A DNA stretch of 64,000 bases, from positions 3,782,001-3,846,000 of the forward strand of contig NZ_CP151275.1 of the NCBI RefSeq assembly GCF_038235435.1, read 5' to 3'. Below, in pieces: positions 56,878-64,000 of the stretch. A model generated the notes under the pieces. The model did no database searches and was not told the origin of the DNA. It was given only the letters and a program-made list of their open reading frames with translations. The first letter of the stretch is position 1, and each line of letters starts with the position of its first letter. This DNA is from Niveibacterium sp. SC-1. GTDB taxonomy: Bacteria > Pseudomonadota > Gammaproteobacteria > Burkholderiales > Rhodocyclaceae. Position numbers and translations under genes: made by a program.

Positions 56878-59019
56878 ATGTCGAAGCCCAACGCAACGTC
56901 CGTCGCCCGGACCTTCTTCAACACCCAGCACAGCCCGATCGGCGCGCATGCGAGCTTCACGCTCGGCTACCCGGGCGCCAAGGGCGGGCTCGACCTCGAA
57001 ATCTGCAGCGCGCCGGACCAATCCTTCGTCGTCGCGCTCGAATCCGCAAGCGAGCCCGGCCTCTTCGAGGCCCTGCCCTTCTGCGAGGCGCCGGACGACA
57101 GCGAGCGCGCCCGCTTCATGGAGATTACCGGCGACACGCGCGAGCGCGGCGCACGCCTGCGCATCTTCGAGCAGGCCGAGGTGCGACGCGAGTTCGCCCT
57201 GGCCACCGACGCCTGGCATGCGGGCGACCTGGTCTTCACGCTCTACTCGCCGGTGCGCGATCTGCCGGACCCTGAAACCGGCGACGCGCTCGCCCTCAAG
57301 CGCTCCTTCGTCCCCGCCGTGCGCGCCGAACTCACCATCGACAACCGCCACGGCCACACGCCGCGCCGGGTGGTCCTTGGCATGTCGCGGCAGGGCCGCC
57401 GGCATGGACTGCATCACCTCGCACTCGGCGACGCCATCCGCGGCATCGGCGACGGCCTGCACCTGGGCTATGCCACCGACGCCCCCGGCGCCTGGAGCGG
57501 CGTCGGCTTCGATCCGCTGGCCCTGCTCTCCGACCCGCACCCGATCAATCGCGGCGGACTGCTGGGCGGCTGGGGCATGCTCGTCTGCGAGGTGCCCGCC
57601 GGCCAGGTGAGCACGCTGCGCTACGCCTTCGCGATGCACCGCGCCGGCGCCGCGACCGTGGGACTCGATACGCGCTACTACTACACGCGCTGGTTCGGAT
57701 CGACCGACGAGGTGCTGCGCTTCGCGCTGGAGGACTTCGACGAGGCCGTGGCCGTCTCGCGCGAGGCCGACGCCCGGCTTGCCCGGAGCCCGCTCTCCGA
57801 GGCCCAGAAGTTCATCGTCGCCCACGCCACCCGCTCCTACCTGTATTCGACCCAGTTGCTCGAACACGAGGGCAAGCCCCTCTGGGTGGTCAACGAGGGT
57901 GAATACAACATGATCAACACGCTGGACCTGGCGGGCGACCACTCGCTCTACGAGTGCCGCCACCACCCCTGGACCATCCGCAACGTGCTCGAACAGTACG
58001 TGGCGCGCTACAGCTTCGAGGACACCGTGCAGATCGACGGCCTCGACGGCATGCATCCGGGCGGCGTGTCCTTCACCCACGACATGGGCGTGAGCGGCGT
58101 GTTCTCACCCGCAGGCCGCTCGGCTTACGAGCAGGCCGGCATCGAGGGTTGTTTCTCGCACATGACTACCGAGGAACTGCTCAACTGGATCAACAGCGCA
58201 GGCCTCTATGTCGAGCAATCCGGCGATCTCGCCTGGGCCCGCACGCAAAGCGGGTTGCTCGCGCGCTGCCTCGCCAGCCTCGAAGCCCGCGACCATCCGG
58301 ACCCCGCGCAGCGCCGCGGCGTGCCGCATGCCAACAGCAGCCGCTGCGAAGGCGGCCGCGAGATCACCACCTACGACTGCCTCGATCCCTCCTTGGGGCA
58401 GGCCGCCGGCAACACCTACATCGCCGGCAAGGCCTGGGGTGCCTACCTGATCCTTGCGCGGCTCTTCGACCGTCTGGAGAAACCGGAACTCGCCCGCCGC
58501 GCAGAGGATCAGGCCCTGCGCTGCGGCCGCACCGTCGTTGGCGCCGTCGACACGCACGGACGCATCCCCGCCCTGATCGAAGGCGATAGCGGCGCGGTGA
58601 TCCTGCCGGTGATCGAAGCCCTGGCCTACCCCTGGCTGGCGGGCTGCCGATCGGCCATGGCACTGGACGGCGTGCACGCGGACTACTTCGCGGCGCTGGT
58701 CCGCCACATGCGCGAGCACGTGCTGCGCGAGGACACCTGCATCTACCCCGATGGAGGCTGGCGCATCACTTCGGCCAACGACAATACCTTCCCGGCCAAG
58801 GTCTATGTCTGCCAGTTCGTCGCCCGCGAGATCCTGCGCATGGACGTGCAGGCCCTGAGCACGCGCGCCGACCAGGCGCATGCGGACTGGCTTACCGACC
58901 CGGACAACAGCTACTTCTGCTGGTTCGAACAGGCCAGCCTGGGCAAGGTGCATGGCGCCAAGTACTACCCGCGCGGCGTCACGGCGAACCTGTGGCTGGA
59001 GGCAACAACGCAGTCCTAG
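56878..59019 (+). CDS. Glycoside hydrolase family 52 protein (beta-xylosidase family)
   Basis: A 713-residue cytoplasmic enzyme that matches GH52 across its length. N-terminal FFNTQHSPIGAHASFTLGYPG corresponds to the Geobacillus XynB2 start as I remember it. The catalytic region WVVNEGEYNMINTLDL carries E340 (nucleophile E335 in XynB2) and EITTYDCLDPSLGQA carries D500 (acid/base D495); both have the same offset of five. SFTHDMGVSGVFS, IEGCFSHMTTEELLNWI and SKYYPRGVT-like AKYYPRGVTANLWLE are conserved. The ATG has ACAAGGAG. It lies between amgK and murU, which have no link to xylan; the real substrate may be a cell-wall or other beta-glycoside (inference). Confidence 0.85.
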   Translation: MSKPNATSVARTFFNTQHSPIGAHASFTLGYPGAKGGLDLEICSAPDQSFVVALESASEPGLFEALPFCEAPDDSERARFMEITGDTRERGARLRIFEQAEVRREFALATDAWHAGDLVFTLYSPVRDLPDPETGDALALKRSFVPAVRAELTIDNRHGHTPRRVVLGMSRQGRRHGLHHLALGDAIRGIGDGLHLGYATDAPGAWSGVGFDPLALLSDPHPINRGGLLGGWGMLVCEVPAGQVSTLRYAFAMHRAGAATVGLDTRYYYTRWFGSTDEVLRFALEDFDEAVAVSREADARLARSPLSEAQKFIVAHATRSYLYSTQLLEHEGKPLWVVNEGEYNMINTLDLAGDHSLYECRHHPWTIRNVLEQYVARYSFEDTVQIDGLDGMHPGGVSFTHDMGVSGVFSPAGRSAYEQAGIEGCFSHMTTEELLNWINSAGLYVEQSGDLAWARTQSGLLARCLASLEARDHPDPAQRRGVPHANSSRCEGGREITTYDCLDPSLGQAAGNTYIAGKAWGAYLILARLFDRLEKPELARRAEDQALRCGRTVVGAVDTHGRIPALIEGDSGAVILPVIEALAYPWLAGCRSAMALDGVHADYFAALVRHMREHVLREDTCIYPDGGWRITSANDNTFPAKVYVCQFVAREILRMDVQALSTRADQAHADWLTDPDNSYFCWFEQASLGKVHGAKYYPRGVTANLWLEATTQS

Positions 59020-59078
59020 CAAGGGCGGCGGCGCTTTCTGCGACAATCGGGGCTTCCCTGCTAGCGAGAGCGCCCGCC

Positions 59079-59797
59079 GTGACCCGCGCCATGATCCTCG
59101 CCGCCGGCCGCGGCGAGCGCATGAAACCCCTCACTGATCACACGCCCAAGCCGCTGTTGGCCGTGGGCGGCAAGCCGCTCATCGTGTGGCACATCGAAGC
59201 GCTGGCGCGTGCCGGCGTGCGCGAGCTCGTGATCAACCACGCCTGGCTGGGCGACAAGCTGGAAGCAGCACTGGGCGACGGCGGCCGCTTCGGCGTATCC
59301 ATCGCCTGGTCGCGCGAGGGCGAAGCCTTGGAGACCGCCGGCGGCATCGCCACCGCGCTGCCCTTGCTGGGTGACGGCCCCTTCATCGTGCTCAACGGCG
59401 ACGTGTTTGCCGACTACCCGGTCCCCGCCCTGCTCGCCGCGGCGCAAAACCTGGAGCGCGGGCATCGCGAAGCCCATCTGGTGCTCGTCCCTTATCCGCA
59501 ACACAAGGCCGGCGCGCACCTGGGGCTGGATGACCAGGGCCTCGTGCGCTTCGGCATCGAGGGCGAATCGCTGACGTACTCCGGCTTGGGCGCCTACCAC
59601 CCCGCCTTCTTCGCCGGCTGCCGGGCGAACGAGAAGCGGCCGCTCCTGCCACTCTTCGAAACCGGCGCCGCGCGCGGCGTCGTCGGCGGAGAAACTCATC
59701 GCGGCGCCTGGACGGACGTCGGCACCCCCGAACGCCTCGCCGAACTCGATGCCCAGCTGTCGCAAGGCAAGCTTCTGCCTTCGGAGGTCCGCGCCTG

Positions 59798-59798
<1 letters not shown>
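59079..59798 (+). CDS. murU: N-acetylmuramate alpha-1-phosphate uridylyltransferase MurU
   Basis: A 239-residue nucleotidyltransferase that makes UDP-MurNAc from MurNAc-1-phosphate, bypassing MurA/B and giving natural fosfomycin tolerance in pseudomonads. It begins AMILAAGRGERMKPLTDHTPKPLLAVGGKPL, in two conserved blocks (AAGRGERM and TPKPLL), then ETAGGIATALPLLGDGPFIVLNGDVF (GDV metal site), and THRGAWTDVGTPERL at the end. The start GTG 59079 has GCGAGAG upstream; ATG 59091 is the alternative. Its stop overlaps the pepP start by one base. With amgK it forms a recycling pair. Confidence 0.9.
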
Positions 59799-61139
<1,341 letters not shown>

Positions 61140-61147
<8 letters not shown>

Positions 61148-62330
61148 TTCCCGTTCAGACTCGCGCTCAGGTTCGCCCCCGGATTCGCACTCGCCCTCCA
61201 CACTGGTGGTGGGCGCAGGTCCGGTGGGCTTGGCGCTCGGACTCGCGCTCGCCGCCAACGGCCAACGTCCCTGCCTGGTCGACGCGCGCGGCGCCGACGC
61301 CGGCCTGAGTGATGCACGCGTGCTCGCGCTCTCGCACGGCTCGCGCCAGATGCTCGAACGCCTGGGCGCCTGGCCGCAGCAAGCCACGCCGATCCAGCGC
61401 ATCCATATCTCGCAACGCGGCCATCTGGGCCGCACGGTCCTCGCCACGCAGGACTACAAGCTACCGGCACTCGGCTACGTGATCCCCGCCGGCGAACTCT
61501 TCCGTACTCTGCAAGAAGCGCTTACCCGACGGGGCCTGACGGTCCTGCACGACACGAGTGTCGCCGCAACCGAACAGCACGAAGGCGGCTTGCAGGTGCA
61601 GCTCGCGGGTACCCATGCGCAGACGCTACGGCTCCAACTGCTGGCCTACTGCGAGGGCCGCATCGCGCAGACTGAGGCGGCCGCACAGATCCGCGAACAT
61701 GACTACGGTCAGCATGCGGTAGTGGCGCGCGTACGCATCGCCGACGCGCATGAACATGTCGCCTTTGAACGGTTCACGCCCGAAGGTCCGCTCGCGCTCT
61801 TGCCGCTGGGCGAGGACTACTCGGTGGTGTGGACCGCCAGCCCCGCGCGCGCGGCCAGCCTTGTCGTCCTGCCCGAAGCCGCCTTCCTCGAAGCCCTGCA
61901 GGCAGCCTTCGGGACTCGCGTGCGCTTTGTCGGCGCAGGCGAACGGGCCAGTTTTCCGCTGATGCTGCGCGTGCGCCAGCAGGCCATCGGCCATCGCTGC
62001 GTGTGGCTCGGCAACGCCGCGCAGACCCTGCATCCCGTGGCAGGCCAGGGTTTCAACCTCGCGCTGCGCGATGTGTGGACGCTGGCGCAGATCCTCGCTG
62101 GCGCCACAGACGCTGGCGACGCGGGCCTGCTTGCACGCTATGCCCAGGGCCGCATGCTCGACCGCAGCGGGACTGTCCATTTCACCGATGGCCTGGTGCG
62201 ACTCTTTTCACGCGATGACCCGCTGCTCGGCCATCTGCGCGGCGCCGGGCTGCTCGCCCTCGATGCCCTGCCGCCCCTGCGCCATTTCGTCGCCAAGCGC
62301 ATGCTCTTCGGCGCACGCGCCTGGCCCTGA
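61140..62330 (+). CDS. ubiH: 2-octaprenyl-6-methoxyphenol hydroxylase type FAD monooxygenase
   Basis: A 396-residue UbiH/VisC-family flavoprotein of ubiquinone synthesis. FAD motif: LVVGAGPVGLALGLALAANG near residue 20. DARVLALSHGSRQMLERLG is a family block. The second FAD contact is VWLGNAAQTLHPVAGQGFNLALRDV. The N-terminal 20 residues are Ser/Asp/Arg-rich (SRSDSRSGSPPDSHSPS) and unlikely to be structural. It overlaps pepP by 8 bases. The exact ring position hydroxylated (UbiH, UbiF or UbiI) cannot be fixed from sequence alone. Confidence 0.9.
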
Positions 62331-62426
62331 GCCTTGCGCAAGCCGTCACTCGATTTGACGGGTTTTTGTCTCACGGGCAGCGGTCGAGTCGGGTAAAATT
62401 GCGCCCTTTTCTCGCACCATCCCCAG

Positions 62427-63467
62427 ATGCAGTTCGCCGGCTTCTCCCTTCGCAACGCGCTGTTCGTCGCCCCCATGGCGGGCGTGACGGACCGGCCGTT
62501 CCGCCAGCTTTGCAAGAAGCTGGGCGCGGGGCTTGCCGTATCGGAGATGGTCACGTCGAACGCGCTGCTCTACGCGACGGAGAAGACCCGCCGCCGCACC
62601 GACCACACGGGCGAGGTCGCCCCGATCTCGGTGCAGATCGCCGGCGCCGACCCGGCGATGATGGCCGAGGCCGCACGCCACAACGTCGACCACGGCGCGC
62701 AGATCGTCGACATCAACATGGGCTGCCCGGCCAAGAAGGTCTGCAACGTGGCCGCAGGTTCGGCCCTGATGCGTGACGAGACACTGGTCGGCCGCATCCT
62801 CGATGCAGTGGTCGCCGCCGTGCCGGATACGCCGGTGACGCTGAAGTTCCGCACCGGCTGGAGCCGCGAGAACCGCAACGCGCTCAACGTGGCAAGGATC
62901 GCGGAAGCGGCAGGCATCCGCCTGATCGCGATCCATGGCCGCACGCGCGAAGACAAATACATGGGCGAGGCCGAGTACGACACCATCGCCCTGGTGAAAT
63001 CGCAGGTCGGCATCCCGGTGATCGCCAACGGCGACATCGACAGCGCCCGCAAGGCGCGCGCGGTGCTCGACCACACCGGCGCCGATGGCCTGATGATCGG
63101 CCGCGCGGCCCAGGGGCGACCCTGGATCTTCCGCGAGATCGAACATTTCCTCGCCACCGGCGAGGAGCTGCCCGCCCCCGAGGTCAGCGAGATCCATCGC
63201 GTGTGTCGTGAGCATCTGCTCGACCTTTACGAGTTTTACGGCGAAGAAGGCGGCGTGCGTATCGCCCGCAAGCACATCGCCTGGTACACCAAGGGCCTGG
63301 TCGGAGCGAATGATTTCCGCCAGTCCATGAACACCCTGCCGACAGTTGACCTGCAGCTCGCTGCGATCGACGCCTTCTTCGGCCAGCAGGCAGCGCGCGA
63401 CGCGCGACTGACCTATGCCGGAGAGGCAGAACAAGAACAACCAATCACGCAGGAGCTAGCGGCATGA
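62427..63467 (+). CDS. dusB: tRNA-dihydrouridine synthase B
   Basis: A 346-residue FMN enzyme that reduces uridines in the tRNA D-loop. Seen: FVAPMAGVTDRPFRQLCKKLGAG, VDINMGCPAKKVCNVAAGSALM with the catalytic Cys, TLKFRTGWSRENRNAL, AIHGRTREDKYMGEAEYD and NGDIDSARKARAVL followed by IGRAAQGRPW. The end has the C-terminal recruitment-domain part GVRIARKHIAWYTKGLVG. It overlaps fis by 4 bases; this dusB-fis pair is conserved in proteobacteria. A TAAAAT at 62394-62399 is a likely -10 for the operon. Confidence 0.97.
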   Translation: MQFAGFSLRNALFVAPMAGVTDRPFRQLCKKLGAGLAVSEMVTSNALLYATEKTRRRTDHTGEVAPISVQIAGADPAMMAEAARHNVDHGAQIVDINMGCPAKKVCNVAAGSALMRDETLVGRILDAVVAAVPDTPVTLKFRTGWSRENRNALNVARIAEAAGIRLIAIHGRTREDKYMGEAEYDTIALVKSQVGIPVIANGDIDSARKARAVLDHTGADGLMIGRAAQGRPWIFREIEHFLATGEELPAPEVSEIHRVCREHLLDLYEFYGEEGGVRIARKHIAWYTKGLVGANDFRQSMNTLPTVDLQLAAIDAFFGQQAARDARLTYAGEAEQEQPITQELAA

Positions 63468-63700
63468 GCCGTTCCGACGACATCGCCGAGTGCGTACGAC
63501 GCGCACTCGAGCGTTACTTCAAGGACCTGGACGGCGAGATGCCGAGCGGGGTCTATGACATGGTGCTGCGCAATGTGGAGCGCCCGATGCTTGAAACGGT
63601 GATGAAACATGCCGACGGTAATCAGACCGTGGCTGCCGAGATGCTGGGCATCAACCGGAACACCTTGCGCCGCAAACTGACCGACCACGACCTGATCTGA
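63464..63700 (+). CDS. fis: DNA-binding protein Fis
   Basis: A 78-residue nucleoid protein, the short form usual in betaproteobacteria. It dimerises through the central helices ([20 protein letters not shown]) and binds DNA with the C-terminal helix-turn-helix [21 protein letters not shown], which is highly conserved. It bends DNA and activates rRNA and other growth genes. The start overlaps dusB (ATGA). The next gene, purH, begins 86 bases downstream. Confidence 0.97.
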   Translation: MSRSDDIAECVRRALERYFKDLDGEMPSGVYDMVLRNVERPMLETVMKHADGNQTVAAEMLGINRNTLRRKLTDHDLI

Positions 63701-63786
63701 ACCTGGCGCCACGGTCTTGGCCCGCGTGCCTCCCCCTGGCATGCAGCGGACAAGCCGTGGCGAAACATTTTCCTAGAGAGCCCGTA

Positions 63787-64000
63787 ATGAAAGTCACCCA
63801 AGCCCTGCTCAGCGTTTCCGACAAACGCGGCATCGTCGACTTCGCCCGCGAACTGAACGCCCTGGGCGTCGCGCTGCTGTCCACCGGCGGCACCGCCAAG
63901 CTGCTTGCCGAGGCCGGTCTGCCGGTCACGGAAGTGGGTGACTACACCGGCTTTCCGGAAATGCTCGACGGCCGCGTCAAGACCCTGCATCCCAAGGTGC
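63787..64000 (+). CDS. purH: IMP cyclohydrolase / AICAR formyltransferase, 5' part
   Basis: The first ~71 residues of bifunctional PurH, last steps of IMP synthesis; the gene runs out of the window. The start [19 protein letters not shown] is the classic N-terminus of the IMP cyclohydrolase domain, followed by [22 protein letters not shown] and [14 protein letters not shown], which lines the active site. A CTAGAGAG lies upstream of the ATG. The order dusB-fis-purH is the common betaproteobacterial arrangement. Confidence 0.97.
   Translation, partial: MKVTQALLSVSDKRGIVDFARELNALGVALLSTGGTAKLLAEAGLPVTEVGDYTGFPEMLDGRVKTLHPKV

Overview
This is a 64 kb, high-GC chromosomal window that looks like core genome of a betaproteobacterium, most likely Rhodocyclales or a close relative. 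The reasons are the ribosomal block rpsF-priB-rpsR-rplI, a System II (ResB/CcsA) cytochrome c maturation pair beside a cytochrome c4-like protein, a betaproteobacterial-type porin, UbiH-linked quinone synthesis, and the lptD-surA-pdxA-rsmA and dusB-fis-purH arrangements. I saw no phage, IS element, CRISPR array or integration scar. Genus and species cannot be settled from the sequence alone.

Layout. 1-5 kb: the 3' end of proB, a type II NADH dehydrogenase, two tandem secreted paralogues and the S6/PriB/S18/L9 operon. 5-12 kb: metY, then on the minus strand comF, a giant AsmA-like protein, a RutE-like nitroreductase and phhB. 12-20 kb: bioB and bioC separated by a Na+/H+ antiporter-like gene, an acyltransferase, a HAD nucleotidase, and a translationally coupled DUF2235 hydrolase plus membrane-protein pair. 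20-30 kb: hemB, engB, a cytochrome c4/ResB/CcsA cluster, a manganese-type (yybP-ykoY) riboswitch ahead of htpX, and fadH. 30-35 kb: two tandem glgC genes and glgA. 35-43 kb: a Pro-Arg-His tRNA operon with its own promoter and terminator, a porin, a TamA-like Omp85 protein, fbp, dadA and a secreted metallopeptidase-like gene. 43-49 kb: an orphan LysR regulator, a hemerythrin-like gene, gntK, a phytase-like lipoprotein and a second acyltransferase. 49-56 kb: the outer-membrane biogenesis operon lptD-surA-pdxA-(patatin lipoprotein)-rsmA. 56-64 kb: a plus-strand run amgK, a GH52-family glycosidase, murU, pepP, ubiH, dusB, fis and the start of purH.

How genes work together. Cell-envelope functions dominate: LPS export (LptD), outer-membrane chaperoning (SurA), a TamA-like assembly factor, porin, AsmA-like protein, HtpX membrane proteolysis, and muramic acid recycling (AmgK plus MurU). 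Carbon storage and sugar metabolism are represented by GlgC x2, GlgA, Fbp, GntK and the GH52 enzyme. Respiration is represented by NDH-2, cytochrome c4, ResB/CcsA and UbiH. The points most worth a second look are a probable ACG start codon for priB, the Mn riboswitch in front of htpX, the GH52 gene between amgK and murU, the patatin lipoprotein inside the lptD operon, the DUF2235/membrane-protein pair and a possible small RNA between hemB and engB.
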